Assembly (NCBI GenBank): GCA_039811185.1
Contig: JBDHYF010000002.1
Location: 62,001 to 126,000 of the forward strand
Source of the DNA: JAEZDR01 sp039811185
GTDB taxonomy: Bacteria > Bacteroidota > Bacteroidia > Chitinophagales > Chitinophagaceae
Reading direction: 5' to 3'
Length of the DNA: 64,000 bases
Positions 1 through 8,960 of the stretch are shown here, piece after piece (position 1 is the first letter of the stretch; every line of letters begins with the position of its first letter). The position numbers and the translations under genes are program-made. The notes below the pieces were generated by a model that saw only the letters and a list, made by a program, of their open reading frames with translations, was not told the origin of the DNA and searched no databases.

Positions 1-53
1 AGAAAAAACTGCAACAACATTTTAACGGTACTGTTCAATTTTTTCTTTTCCAT
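1..53 (-). CDS. Start of an unidentified protein, cut by window edge
   Basis: An ATG on the minus strand at 53-51 opens a frame that runs without a stop to the window edge (17 codons, beginning MEKKKLNSTVKMLLQFF). It starts 13 bases after the rsmE stop codon on the same strand, so it would be the next gene of the same operon. The basic start followed by a hydrophobic stretch resembles the N-terminus of an inner-membrane protein. Too little is visible to assign a family, and it could still be a chance frame. Confidence 0.45.
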   Translation of the reverse strand, partial: MEKKKLNSTVKMLLQFF

Positions 54-66
54 ATTTCTTTCCTCT

Positions 67-771
67 TCAAAGTTGCTGAAATAAAACTGCACCGGTTAGT
101 GCTGCGGTTTCCGTCCTTAACCGGGTAGGGCCAAGGCCCACGGGAGTACAGCCGGCCCGCATTGCGGCTTCAATTTCATCGGGTGTAAAATCGCCTTCCG
201 GGCCAATCAATAAAATGCCACGTGTAATATTGCTGACGGTGGCGAACTCTGTTTTTCCGGCGGTGCTGATGCAATGCGCAATATATTTTTTGTGCGCTTC
301 AAAGGCCGATAAAACCACTTCAAATTTTGTGGGCGACCACAACTTACACAACCTGTTTTGGCGACTTTGAAGCATGGCTGAAACAACGATGTTATGGAGC
401 CTTTCTGTTTTATAATGATGTTTTTCGGTGCGGTTGCAAATGAGCGGAACAATTTCGCTGATGCCCAGCTCCGCCGCTTTCTCTAAAAACCATTCAAAGC
501 GTGCCGGATTTTTTACCGGCGATACGGCAATTACGTTTTGCTTTTCCGGCAGGCCGAAATCCTGTACATCTTCTATAACAACAACAGCCGATTTTTTTTG
601 CGTCTCCACAAGTTTTCCATCGAACACAAGCCCCTTTCCATTTGTGATGTGCAGGCTGTCGCCGGCTCGCATTCGTAATGCCTGCACACAATGGCGTGTT
701 GTTGCTTCGCTTAATGTAAAATGGCGGTCGCTTTCCGCAATCTGCTCCTCAAAAAAATACGGCCGGTCCAT
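67..771 (-). CDS. rsmE: 16S rRNA (uracil-1498-N3)-methyltransferase RsmE
   Basis: A SAM-dependent SPOUT-fold enzyme that methylates N3 of U1498 in 16S rRNA in the cytoplasm. The 234 residues match the family length. The N-terminal PUA-like part carries HCVQALRMRAGD, and the C-terminal knot has the typical LLIGPEGDFTPDE followed by LGPTRLRTETA, which forms the cofactor pocket. The ATG overlaps the stop codon of the upstream PLP-enzyme gene by one base (TAATG on the minus strand), so the two are translationally coupled. Recognised with high confidence from the SPOUT signature. Confidence 0.95.
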   Translation of the reverse strand: MDRPYFFEEQIAESDRHFTLSEATTRHCVQALRMRAGDSLHITNGKGLVFDGKLVETQKKSAVVVIEDVQDFGLPEKQNVIAVSPVKNPARFEWFLEKAAELGISEIVPLICNRTEKHHYKTERLHNIVVSAMLQSRQNRLCKLWSPTKFEVVLSAFEAHKKYIAHCISTAGKTEFATVSNITRGILLIGPEGDFTPDEIEAAMRAGCTPVGLGPTRLRTETAALTGAVLFQQL

Positions 772-1910
772 TAGCCGATGGCTTGTTTCAAATCGTCGAT
801 TAAATCATCTGCATCTTCGATGCCTACACTCAACCGGATCAGCGAATCGGAAAGTCCGTTTTTAATGCGCTCTTCTCTCGGAATGGAAGCATGCGTCATG
901 CTCGCCGGATGATTGATGAGTGATTCAACGCCGCCAAGGCTTTCTGCCAATGCAAACAGTTTGGTTGAAGACAGCAGTTTTCGCGCCGTTTCAATGCTGT
1001 CGTCTTTCAAAGAAAAACTCATCATTCCGCCAAATCCGCGCATTTGCTTTTTCGCAATTTCATAGTTAGGATGGTCTTCAAATCCGCACCAATACACGTT
1101 CTGCACTTTCGGATGTTGTTTCAGCCATCGTGCTATCTTTTCTCCGTTCTCGCAATGGCGCTGCATACGTACGTGTAAAGTTTTTATACCGCGAAGCACT
1201 AAAAAGCAATCCATAGGCCCCGGTACGGCGCCTGCACTTTTTTGAATAAAATATAACTGCTCGCGAAGGCTTTCACTGTTCATCATCAGGCATCCTTGTA
1301 TCACATCGCTGTGGCCGCCAAGATATTTGGTTGCAGAGTGCATTACGATGTCCGCGCCAAAGTCGAGCGGATTTTGGAGATAGGGCGTAGCAAAAGTGTT
1401 ATCAACACACAAAATCAAATTGTATTTTTTTGCTGTCGCCGCAAGTGCAGCAATGTCAACCACATTCATCAGTGGATTGGTGGGCGTTTCTGTCCAAATA
1501 AGTTTTGTTTTATCATTTATGAAGGCCTCAACTGCCGATGCCTCCTGCATATTCACGTAATGAAAACGGATGCCCATCTTTTCATAAAGCTTGGAAAAAA
1601 GCCGGTAAGTACCGCCGTACATATCACTTGCCGCAATCACTTCATCGCCCGGAACCAACAATTTCATTACGGCATCGGTTGCTGCTACTCCGCTGCCAAA
1701 CGCCAATCCATATTTTGCGTTTTCAATTTCTGCATAAGCTTTTTCCAGCGCAAACCGGGTTGGGTTCTGACTTCTTGCATATTCATAACCCTTGTGGTTG
1801 CCGGGAGCTTCCTGAACAAAAGTGGATGTTTGATAAATCGGCGTCATGATTGCTCCGGTGGACGGGTCGGGTTCCACACCGGCATGAACGCATCTGGTTC
1901 CGTTTTTCAT
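771..1910 (-). CDS. Cystathionine gamma-synthase/lyase family PLP enzyme
   Basis: A trans-sulfuration enzyme that uses pyridoxal phosphate to build or cleave cystathionine (methionine/cysteine metabolism). I chose the ATG at 1910-1908 (379 residues, starting MKNGTRCVHAGVEPD), because the 36 codons upstream are not family-like and the usual length is about 380. The PLP lysine lies in HSATKYLGGHSDV. YEYARSQNPTR and the FGSG phosphate-binding region are also typical. Sequence alone does not separate gamma-synthase (MetB) from gamma-lyase or homocysteine-forming variants. A possible promoter lies at 1940-1970 and the gene is coupled to rsmE downstream. Confidence 0.9.
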   Translation of the reverse strand: MKNGTRCVHAGVEPDPSTGAIMTPIYQTSTFVQEAPGNHKGYEYARSQNPTRFALEKAYAEIENAKYGLAFGSGVAATDAVMKLLVPGDEVIAASDMYGGTYRLFSKLYEKMGIRFHYVNMQEASAVEAFINDKTKLIWTETPTNPLMNVVDIAALAATAKKYNLILCVDNTFATPYLQNPLDFGADIVMHSATKYLGGHSDVIQGCLMMNSESLREQLYFIQKSAGAVPGPMDCFLVLRGIKTLHVRMQRHCENGEKIARWLKQHPKVQNVYWCGFEDHPNYEIAKKQMRGFGGMMSFSLKDDSIETARKLLSSTKLFALAESLGGVESLINHPASMTHASIPREERIKNGLSDSLIRLSVGIEDADDLIDDLKQAIG

Positions 1911-1939
1911 TTCTTTAAAATTTTTCTTGCTAAAAGTTT

Positions 1940-1970
1940 GCAAGGTATAACAAGATCGGGTTGTCCCAAA
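1940..1970 (-). promoter_or_regulatory. Possible Bacteroidota-type promoter for the PLP-enzyme/rsmE operon
   Basis: Read on the minus strand, TTTG (1970-1967) is followed after 19 bases by TACCTTGC (1947-1940), an imperfect match to TAnnTTTG. It lies 30-60 bases upstream of the chosen ATG. Pattern match only. Confidence 0.3.
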
Positions 1971-2042
1971 ACGGCAGCCCGCTGAAATTAAGACGCTAAA
2001 AAAATTAGCAAAAAGCATTACTTTGCGCTAAATCCCTGCATA

Positions 2043-3089
2043 ATGAACTACGTGAACGGAAGAGGCGCGCAAATAAACACCCCCAACAAATTTCATCAGC
2101 ACCAAAGAGAAGTTATGCACGTGGAGGCCATCGACGAATGGATACAGGACGATCCGAAGACAACTTATCTTGAAGATGTTTCCAAAACAATTGTAAACCG
2201 TGTTGACAGCCCGGATGTGGGAATGATTTACAGCGTTAACCCGTATAAAGGCTGCGAACACGGATGCATTTACTGCTTTGCGAGAAACAGTTTCGAATAT
2301 TGGGGATATAGCGCCGGTGTTGATTTTGAAACTAAAATCATTGTAAAGAAGGACGCGGCAAAGCTGTTGCGTAAGTTCCTGATGAATCCACGCTATGAAT
2401 GTGAGCCGCTTTCTTTTAGCGGCAATACCGATTGCTATCAGCCGATAGAACGAAAGCTTCGCATCACCCGCTCACTGCTCGAGGTATGCAGCGAATTTAA
2501 TCAGCCGGTTTGCCTGATTACCAAAAACTCCGGAATGCTTAGAGACATCGATATTTTAGCATCGATGGGGCAAAAAAATCATGCTTCCGTTATGGTTAGT
2601 ATCACATCGTTAAATGAGTCGCTGCGGCTTGTGATGGAACCCCGCACCACAACGGCAAAGCAGCGTTTAAAGCTGATAGAAACGCTGTCGAAATCCGGTG
2701 TAAAGACGGGCGTTATGATCGGGCCTGTTATTCCCGGGCTGAACGACCATGAAATTCACCACATCTTACAGGCGGCTCAGCGAGCAGGCGCAGTGTATGC
2801 GTCTTACACCTTCATCAGGCTAAACGGTGTTATCGGATTGTTGTTTCAGGATTGGCTGCACAAAAATTTTCCCGACAGAGCCGAAAAGGTGTTGAATCTG
2901 ATTAAGGCATCGCACGACGGAAAGCTTAACGACAGCCGTTTTGGTGTTAGAATGCGGGGTGAAGGTAACATTGCAGAAATAGTGGCAAAACAGTTTACAA
3001 CTTATCGAAACAAATTCGGGCTCACACAGAAGTTTCAGCTCGATTGCTCCGGGTTTCATCGGCCGGGTACACAAATCAGTTTGTTTTAG
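2043..3089 (+). CDS. PA0069/SplB-like radical SAM protein
   Basis: A radical SAM protein of the PA0069 group, related to spore photoproduct lyase-like enzymes; its substrate is unknown. The 4Fe-4S binding cysteines are C71, C75 and C78 in GCEHGCIYCFAR, the CxxxCxxC hallmark. SGNTDCYQP and LITKNSGMLRDID are further conserved segments of this group. Length 348 fits. The first ATG is used; an internal ATG at codon 25 (MHVEAIDEW) is a possible alternative. It is transcribed divergently from the PLP-enzyme gene across a gap of about 130 bases. Confidence 0.88.
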   Translation: MNYVNGRGAQINTPNKFHQHQREVMHVEAIDEWIQDDPKTTYLEDVSKTIVNRVDSPDVGMIYSVNPYKGCEHGCIYCFARNSFEYWGYSAGVDFETKIIVKKDAAKLLRKFLMNPRYECEPLSFSGNTDCYQPIERKLRITRSLLEVCSEFNQPVCLITKNSGMLRDIDILASMGQKNHASVMVSITSLNESLRLVMEPRTTTAKQRLKLIETLSKSGVKTGVMIGPVIPGLNDHEIHHILQAAQRAGAVYASYTFIRLNGVIGLLFQDWLHKNFPDRAEKVLNLIKASHDGKLNDSRFGVRMRGEGNIAEIVAKQFTTYRNKFGLTQKFQLDCSGFHRPGTQISLF

Positions 3090-3142
3090 CGGCTTCGTCA
3101 GTAACGGTTGTTTCCTTACTTTAGCAGCGAAAAAAAATTACG

Positions 3143-4327
3143 ATGGCCGCCAGAACTGACCTCTTTCAATCGCCCGATTATTATCAGATAGATGAATTGC
3201 TGACAGAAGAGCACAAACTCATCAGGGAAACCGTTAGAAATTATGTAAAGAAAGAAATTTCGCCCATTATAGAAGATTATGCACAGCGCGCAGCGTTTCC
3301 GGAACAAATTGTAAAGCAAATGGGCGACATCGGATGCTTTGGGCCTACTGTTCCTGAGCAGTACGGCGGCGGCGGACTCGATTATATCAGTTACGGATTG
3401 ATGATGCAGGAACTGGAAAGAGGCGACAGTGGTGTGCGGTCAACGGCAAGCGTTCAAGGATCGTTGGTGATGTTTCCGATTTATGCATACGGCAGCGAAG
3501 CACAAAGAAATAAATATCTTCCTAAACTGGCTTCCGGCGAGTGGCTCGGATGCTTCGGTTTAACGGAGCCGGACCATGGCAGCAATCCGGCGGGAATGCT
3601 TACAACCATTAAGGATGCAGGCGATTACGTAATACTGAATGGTGCCAAAATGTGGATCAGCAACGCACCATTTTCTCAGATTGCAGTGGTGTGGGCAAAA
3701 GATGAAAACGGCGATATCAGAGGTCTTGTAGTGGAACGCGGGATGGAAGGCTTCAGCACGCCTACAACACATGGAAAGTGGAGCCTGCGTGCAAGCGCAA
3801 CCGGCGAATTGGTTTTCGACAATGTAAAAGTTCCGAAAGAAAACATTTTCCCGAATGTAAAGGGATTGAAAGGGCCCCTCGGCTGTTTAACAAAGGCCAG
3901 ATACGGCATAGCGTGGGGCGCATTGGGTGCTGCAATGGACTGTTACGACACCGCTCTTCGGTACAGCAAAGAAAGAGTGCAGTTTGGAAGGCCTATCGGT
4001 GGCTTTCAGTTGCAACAAAAGAAGCTTGCTGAAATGATTCTGGAGATTACGAAAGGGCAGCTTTTAGTGTGGCGGTTGGGTGTGTTGATGAATGAAGGCA
4101 AGGCAACCCCTCAACAGGTAAGCATGGCGAAACGAAACAGTTGCGAAATCGCCACCAACATAGCACGAGAAGCACGGCAAATGTTAGGCGGTATGGGCAT
4201 TACGGGCGAATACAGCATTATGCGCCACATGATGAATCTGGAAAGTGTAATCACCTATGAAGGAACACACGATATACATCTGCTGATAACCGGAATGGAC
4301 GTAACCGGACTAAACGCTTTTAAATAA
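3143..4327 (+). CDS. Acyl-CoA dehydrogenase, glutaryl-CoA dehydrogenase type
   Basis: An FAD-dependent acyl-CoA dehydrogenase of 394 residues, closest in motif pattern to glutaryl-CoA dehydrogenase, which oxidises and decarboxylates glutaryl-CoA to crotonyl-CoA in lysine/tryptophan breakdown. Visible family segments are FGLTEPDHGSNP (flavin/substrate loop), KMWISNAPFSQIAVVWAK, RVQFGRPIGGFQ, ARQMLGGMGITGEY and YEGTHDIH. The glutamate in this last motif (about residue 373) is the expected catalytic base. The following shikimate kinase gene starts 5 bases downstream, but the two functions are unrelated. Substrate assignment is inference from motif similarity. Confidence 0.88.
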   Translation: MAARTDLFQSPDYYQIDELLTEEHKLIRETVRNYVKKEISPIIEDYAQRAAFPEQIVKQMGDIGCFGPTVPEQYGGGGLDYISYGLMMQELERGDSGVRSTASVQGSLVMFPIYAYGSEAQRNKYLPKLASGEWLGCFGLTEPDHGSNPAGMLTTIKDAGDYVILNGAKMWISNAPFSQIAVVWAKDENGDIRGLVVERGMEGFSTPTTHGKWSLRASATGELVFDNVKVPKENIFPNVKGLKGPLGCLTKARYGIAWGALGAAMDCYDTALRYSKERVQFGRPIGGFQLQQKKLAEMILEITKGQLLVWRLGVLMNEGKATPQQVSMAKRNSCEIATNIAREARQMLGGMGITGEYSIMRHMMNLESVITYEGTHDIHLLITGMDVTGLNAFK

Positions 4328-4332
4328 ATCAG

Positions 4333-4851
4333 GTGGAACAGAACACCAAAAACAGAAAATTGTTTTTAGTAGGGATGCCGGCTTCCGGAAAATCTTTTCA
4401 GGCAACCGAGTTGTCGAAACGGTTCAACATTCCGGCTTTCGATCTGGACTATATTGTACAAACATTTTTGCAGCTCAGCATCAACGAAATTTTTCAAAAG
4501 TATGGTGAGTCCTATTTCAGAGAGGTGGAGGCCAACGTACTGAGATCTTTCTCTGCAAGAAGTGAATTTATATTGGCCTGTGGTGGCGGAACTGCCTGCT
4601 TTTCGGACAATATAAAGTGGATGAATGAAACGGGCATTACCATTTGGCTCGATCCGCCGATGGAGGTAATTGTTAATCGGCTGATGGATGCCGGTCCGCT
4701 GAGGCCGCTGATAAAGGAAAATGAGCGTGAAAAACTGGAGAATTTTTTAATTGAAATGTATGAAGTGCGCAAAGCGTATTATCAGCAGGCGAAGCATCGC
4801 ATCGCTGAAAGCAGCGCCACCACTGCATTTGAAGAAATACTGAGAGGATGA
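4333..4851 (+). CDS. aroK: Shikimate kinase
   Basis: Phosphorylates shikimate to shikimate 3-phosphate with ATP (aromatic amino-acid pathway, cytoplasm). The 172-residue length is normal. The Walker A motif GMPASGKS is at residues 14-21, the substrate-binding aspartates are in FDLD (37-39), and ACGGGTA is the glycine-rich substrate loop; GPLRPL resembles the lid region. The start is a GTG at 4333. The stop codon overlaps the next gene's ATG (ATGA), so translation is probably coupled. Confidence 0.9.
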   Translation: MEQNTKNRKLFLVGMPASGKSFQATELSKRFNIPAFDLDYIVQTFLQLSINEIFQKYGESYFREVEANVLRSFSARSEFILACGGGTACFSDNIKWMNETGITIWLDPPMEVIVNRLMDAGPLRPLIKENEREKLENFLIEMYEVRKAYYQQAKHRIAESSATTAFEEILRG

Positions 4852-5234
4852 ATTCGAAACTGATAATAACCGGTGCTATTATGGCAGCCCTTGCAGTGGC
4901 TTCGGGCGCTTTTGGTGCGCACAAGTTAAAAACGATGGTGAGCGAACAGGCGGTCCAAACATTTGAAACTGCCGCCCGTTATATGATGTATCACGCATTT
5001 GCCATCATACTATGCGGAGTTTTGTATGGGAAAAGTCATTTATTTTCCGGTGCAGGCTGGCTCTTTATCACAGGTGTCATCCTGTTTTGTGGTTCGCTGA
5101 TGGCGCTTACGTATAAAGCAGCAACTGTTTCGCCCGGACTTGGCTGGGCGGGCCCTGTTACGCCAATCGGAGGTTTGTTTTTTTTAGCAGGATGGATCGT
5201 GTTTGCAGTGGCCGCTGCTAAAATAAAAGCTTAG
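4848..5234 (+). CDS. DUF423 small integral membrane protein (YgdD type)
   Basis: A 128-residue membrane protein with about four hydrophobic helices. The glycine-rich start ASGAFGAHKLK and the end GPVTPIGGLFFLAGW are typical of DUF423. The biochemical function of the family is not established. The start overlaps the aroK stop by four bases. The 3' end overlaps the convergent STAS-protein gene by four bases. Confidence 0.88.
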   Translation: MNSKLIITGAIMAALAVASGAFGAHKLKTMVSEQAVQTFETAARYMMYHAFAIILCGVLYGKSHLFSGAGWLFITGVILFCGSLMALTYKAATVSPGLGWAGPVTPIGGLFFLAGWIVFAVAAAKIKA

Positions 5235-5641
5235 TCTTCATCTGTTCTTTCAAAACTAATCTCATCGCCGTCTCCGTCTAACAGTTCGCGCTCAACTTCT
5301 TCCATTTGAACAATGTCCCAGGCCTCACTTTCCGACGGCGTTGTATTCATCACTTCGAGCAATTCCAGGCTGTCGAGAGTCTTCTCCACCTCATCATTCA
5401 TTTCACAAATCACAAACGAAAAGTTGTTGCTGTAGTACTGTTGTTGAAGGTCGCAAAGCTGCTGTGCTGCTGCGTTTGAGAGGCTTTTAACTTTCTTCAG
5501 GCTGAACACTATGTTGGGCTTTAACAAAGCGGAATGAGGTTTTAAAGCGGCAGCCAAATCAGCTGCAAAATTGTCATTAAAAGCTTCTGATTGCGGGCGG
5601 ATAACGCTAAAAATTTCCTTGGTATCAATTTTGACTTCCAT
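5231..5641 (-). CDS. STAS-domain protein, solo, with acidic tail
   Basis: A 136-residue protein whose first 100 residues look like a STAS domain, the fold of anti-sigma-factor antagonists and related phospho-switches. PNIVFSLKKVKSLSNAAAQQL matches the beta-strand/helix region that usually carries the regulatory Ser/Thr (here S54 or S56 are candidates). After it comes an acidic C-terminal tail rich in D and E. No anti-sigma factor, kinase or sigma factor gene is adjacent, so the partner is unknown. Divergent from clpC across about 90 bases. The STAS assignment is by pattern and moderately sure. Confidence 0.65.
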   Translation of the reverse strand: MEVKIDTKEIFSVIRPQSEAFNDNFAADLAAALKPHSALLKPNIVFSLKKVKSLSNAAAQQLCDLQQQYYSNNFSFVICEMNDEVEKTLDSLELLEVMNTTPSESEAWDIVQMEEVERELLDGDGDEISFERTDED

Positions 5642-5733
5642 AATTTCAGGATTTAAAGATTAACATCGAATAATCTCACCCATTAAACTTGCACCAAAAA
5701 TATTTGTTATACTTGTACAAACACAATTTAAAC

Positions 5734-8262
5734 ATGGATAATAACTTTTCAACCCAAGTGAAAGAAATCATTTCTTTCAGCAGGGAGGAGGCTTTGCGGC
5801 TGGGCAATAAATTTATTGCTACCGAACATTTGCTCTTGGGTTTGATAAGGGAAGGAGAAAATACAGCTATAAAAATTCTGAAACAGTTAAAGGTTGATTT
5901 ATATGCTTTGCGCAAAGAAATTGAAAAAGCAGTGAAGAAAACGCCTGGCGAAGATGTAGCCAATATTAACAGCCTACCCCTTACAAAACAGGCCGAAAAA
6001 GTGATTCGCGTAACCGTTTTAGAGGCAAAGGCGCTGAAGTCGCCGCTGGTAGAAACGGAACACTTACTCCTCTCTATATTAAAAAACAAAGACAACGTAG
6101 CAACACAAATCCTGAATCAGTACGATGTGGATTATGATGCTTTCCGTAACGAATTAGGAATGGTTAAAAGCAACGACATCAGGAGCGAGTATCAGGAGGA
6201 AGACGATGAATTTGAAGAAGAGAAAAAGAGTTATTCGCAAAAAGCTAAACCCGGAAATGCAAAAAGCAAAACGCCCGTTTTGGATAACTTTGGGCGAGAT
6301 ATAACGCGGATGGCGGAGATGGGCGCACTCGACCCCATTGTTGGCCGGGAAGAAGAGATAGAAAGAGTATCGCAGATTTTATCGAGGCGTAAAAAGAACA
6401 ATCCGATCTTGATTGGCGAGCCGGGCGTTGGTAAAACTGCCATTGTAGAGGGCCTTGCGTTGCGGATTGTACACCGAAAAGTGAGCCGCGTACTTTTTGA
6501 TAAACGTGTGATTAGCCTCGACCTTGCAGCGCTTGTTGCCGGAACCAAGTACAGAGGACAGTTTGAAGAAAGAATGAAGGCAATTATGAATGAGCTGGAG
6601 AAAAACCGCGACGTGATTTTGTTTATTGATGAAATCCACACAATCGTGGGTGCGGGTGGCGCCAGTGGCTCGCTCGATGCCAGTAACATTTTTAAGCCGG
6701 CGCTTTCACGCGGAGAGTTGCAATGTATTGGCGCATCAACACTCGACGAGTACCGCATGTACATTGAAAAAGACGGCGCTCTCGACCGGCGTTTTCAAAA
6801 AGTTTTGATTGATCCGCCCAGTGTGGAGGAAACAGAACAAATACTCAACAACATCAAATCTAAGTACGAAGAATACCATAACGTATCGTACAGCCAGGAG
6901 GCTATCAGCGCCTGCGTTAAACTGAGCGATCGTTATATGACGGACCGGCTTTTGCCCGATAAGGCAATTGATGTGTTGGATGAGGTGGGCGCCCGTGTGC
7001 ACCTGAAAAATATCAATGTTCCGGAAAATATTCTCGATCTTGAAAAGAAGATAGAAGACATTAAACTGGAGAAAAATAAAGTGGTGAAAAGCCAGCGCTT
7101 TGAAGAAGCGGCGGCTTTGCGCGATACGGAAAAGCGTTTGGGCGAGGAACTGGAGGCAGCGAAATCGCAATGGGAAGAAGAAAGCAAGCATAAACGTTTT
7201 CCGATAGAAGAAGAAGATATTGCTGAAGTGGTAAGCATGATGACGGGTATTCCCGTTAAACGGATGGTGCAGGCAGAAAGCGAAAAGCTTAAAAACATGT
7301 CGGCCGATATGAAGGATATGGTTATCGGTCAGGATGAAGCCATTCAAAAAGTGGTGAAGGCCATTCAGCGGAATCGGGTGGGACTGAAAGATCCTAAAAA
7401 ACCAATCGGAACCTTTATCTTTTTGGGTCCGACGGGCGTAGGCAAAACCGAACTGGCACGCGCCCTTGCACGATACATGTTCGATTCGGAAGATTCATTG
7501 ATTCGCATTGACATGAGCGAATACATGGAAAAATTTACGGTGAGCAGGCTGATCGGGGCGCCTCCGGGGTACGTGGGCTATGAAGAAGGCGGACAGCTCA
7601 CTGAAAGAGTTAGACGCAAACCTTATAGTGTTATTCTGCTCGATGAAATAGAAAAAGCACATCCGGATATCTATAACATTCTTTTGCAGGTGCTCGACGA
7701 TGGACAACTTACTGATGGGTTAGGACGGAAAGTTGATTTTAAGAACACACTCATCATTATGACTTCCAATATTGGCGTACGCCAGTTGAAAGAATTTGGC
7801 GACGGCGTTGGTTTTGCCACCAACGCAAGACTTCAAAATCAGGAAGAGAATAATAAAGCGGTGATTGAAAAAGCGTTGAAACGAACGTTCTCGCCCGAGT
7901 TTTTAAACCGCGTAGATGACATCATTATCTTCAACTCTCTTTCAAAAGAAAACATCTTCTCTATTATTGATATTCTGATGAAGGGCGTATTTAGACGGTT
8001 GAGCACACTCGGATTTCAACTGGATATTACCGCAGAAGCAAAAGAGTTTATTGCAGAGAAGGGATATGACTCGCAGTTTGGTGCCAGGCCTTTGCACAGA
8101 GCTATTCAAAAATATCTGGAAGATTCGTTAGCAGAAGAAATTCTGAATATGAACATTAAAGAGGGCGATGTGCTTACTGCCCGGTTAGATAAGGAGAACA
8201 ATAAGATTGTTTTCGACTTAAACAAAAAAAGTGAAAAATCGGAGAATAAGCCGGTGAAATAA
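5734..8262 (+). CDS. clpC: ClpC-type AAA+ unfoldase of Clp protease
   Basis: An ATP-driven unfoldase that feeds proteins to ClpP and acts in stress-related protein quality control. The start at 5734 ([12 protein letters not shown]) gives 842 residues, the usual ClpC size; the 15 codons upstream are not family-like. Domains in order: double N-terminal Clp repeat (about 1-150), first AAA+ domain with Walker A GEPGVGKT at 228-235, UVR/coiled-coil insertion near [13 protein letters not shown] (about 452), and second AAA+ domain with GPTGVGKT at 565-572. A DGVGF segment near 690 is the likely ClpP-contact loop. Monocistronic by layout, with a terminator right after. Confidence 0.96.
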   Translation: MDNNFSTQVKEIISFSREEALRLGNKFIATEHLLLGLIREGENTAIKILKQLKVDLYALRKEIEKAVKKTPGEDVANINSLPLTKQAEKVIRVTVLEAKALKSPLVETEHLLLSILKNKDNVATQILNQYDVDYDAFRNELGMVKSNDIRSEYQEEDDEFEEEKKSYSQKAKPGNAKSKTPVLDNFGRDITRMAEMGALDPIVGREEEIERVSQILSRRKKNNPILIGEPGVGKTAIVEGLALRIVHRKVSRVLFDKRVISLDLAALVAGTKYRGQFEERMKAIMNELEKNRDVILFIDEIHTIVGAGGASGSLDASNIFKPALSRGELQCIGASTLDEYRMYIEKDGALDRRFQKVLIDPPSVEETEQILNNIKSKYEEYHNVSYSQEAISACVKLSDRYMTDRLLPDKAIDVLDEVGARVHLKNINVPENILDLEKKIEDIKLEKNKVVKSQRFEEAAALRDTEKRLGEELEAAKSQWEEESKHKRFPIEEEDIAEVVSMMTGIPVKRMVQAESEKLKNMSADMKDMVIGQDEAIQKVVKAIQRNRVGLKDPKKPIGTFIFLGPTGVGKTELARALARYMFDSEDSLIRIDMSEYMEKFTVSRLIGAPPGYVGYEEGGQLTERVRRKPYSVILLDEIEKAHPDIYNILLQVLDDGQLTDGLGRKVDFKNTLIIMTSNIGVRQLKEFGDGVGFATNARLQNQEENNKAVIEKALKRTFSPEFLNRVDDIIIFNSLSKENIFSIIDILMKGVFRRLSTLGFQLDITAEAKEFIAEKGYDSQFGARPLHRAIQKYLEDSLAEEILNMNIKEGDVLTARLDKENNKIVFDLNKKSEKSENKPVK

Positions 8263-8285
8263 ATTACTGGATTTTTATTTTCGGG

Positions 8286-8317
8286 AGAGGTTGCTTCGAA
8301 AGGGCGGCCTCTTTTTT
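8286..8317 (+). terminator. Rho-independent terminator after clpC
   Basis: AGAGGTTGC (8286-8294) pairs with GCGGCCTCT (8304-8312), including two G-U pairs, around a 9-base loop and is followed by a T run to 8317. It sits between the convergent ends of clpC and rsmG and touches the rsmG stop codon. Confidence 0.8.
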
Positions 8318-8960
8318 ATCGGTTTACGTACAAAACGAATTTCTCTCTGAAATAGGGCTCCGGAAAAATTTCATCTACAGGAAAGACGTGCGGCTTTACA
8401 TCGCTCTCGAATATTTCCTGTGCAAGGTCGCCGCCCTTAAGGCAGAAAAGCCCATTTCCAAACTCATGATTTTTGCCACGCCTTATGAGCGGCCGGCTCC
8501 ATTTCCATAGCTGCCCAAGTGAGGTAACTGCACGCGATACCACAAAGTCGAACTGACGGTTTTTTATTTCTTCGGCACGGGTATGTTGAAAGCTTAGATT
8601 CTCGAGGTTTAGGCTGTGTTTAATGGCTTCCACCACTTTCAGTTTTTTTCCTATGCTGTCTACAAGATGAAATGTTACGTTCGGAAAAAAAATGGCGAGC
8701 GGAATACCGGGAAAGCCGCCACCGGTACCGATATCAATCACTTCAGTGCCATCGTTAAAGTGCATGATAGCAGCAATGCTGAGCGAATGCAATACATGAT
8801 TCAGGTAAAGGCTGTCTATATCTTTTCTGGATACGACATTAATCTTTTCGTTCCATTCTTTATACAAGGCCTCAAGGGCGCCGAATCTTTCTAATTGCTG
8901 CGCATTAAAGTCAGTAAAATAACTTTGTATCAGCTCCAGTTTTTGCGGGGTTTCTGCCAT
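8316..8960 (-). CDS. rsmG: 16S rRNA (guanine-527-N7)-methyltransferase RsmG
   Basis: Methylates N7 of G527 in 16S rRNA using SAM. The 214-residue length is normal. The SAM-binding motif VIDIGTGGGFPGIPLAI is followed by HLVDSIGKKLKVV (acidic ribose-binding position) and by FDFVVSRAVTSL. The start lies 31 bases inside the end of the upstream glycosyltransferase gene in another frame, so the two are translated from one message. An ATG-proximal alternative start is not obvious. Confidence 0.94.
   Translation of the reverse strand: MAETPQKLELIQSYFTDFNAQQLERFGALEALYKEWNEKINVVSRKDIDSLYLNHVLHSLSIAAIMHFNDGTEVIDIGTGGGFPGIPLAIFFPNVTFHLVDSIGKKLKVVEAIKHSLNLENLSFQHTRAEEIKNRQFDFVVSRAVTSLGQLWKWSRPLIRRGKNHEFGNGLFCLKGGDLAQEIFESDVKPHVFPVDEIFPEPYFREKFVLYVNR

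Noticed and set aside
1296..1985. Long plus-strand open frame opposite the PLP-enzyme gene
   Set aside because: It mirrors a strongly conserved gene on the other strand and shows no family-like motif; it is a shadow frame.
5708..5715. TATACTTG as a promoter box for clpC
   Set aside because: One mismatch and no TTTG at a suitable distance upstream.
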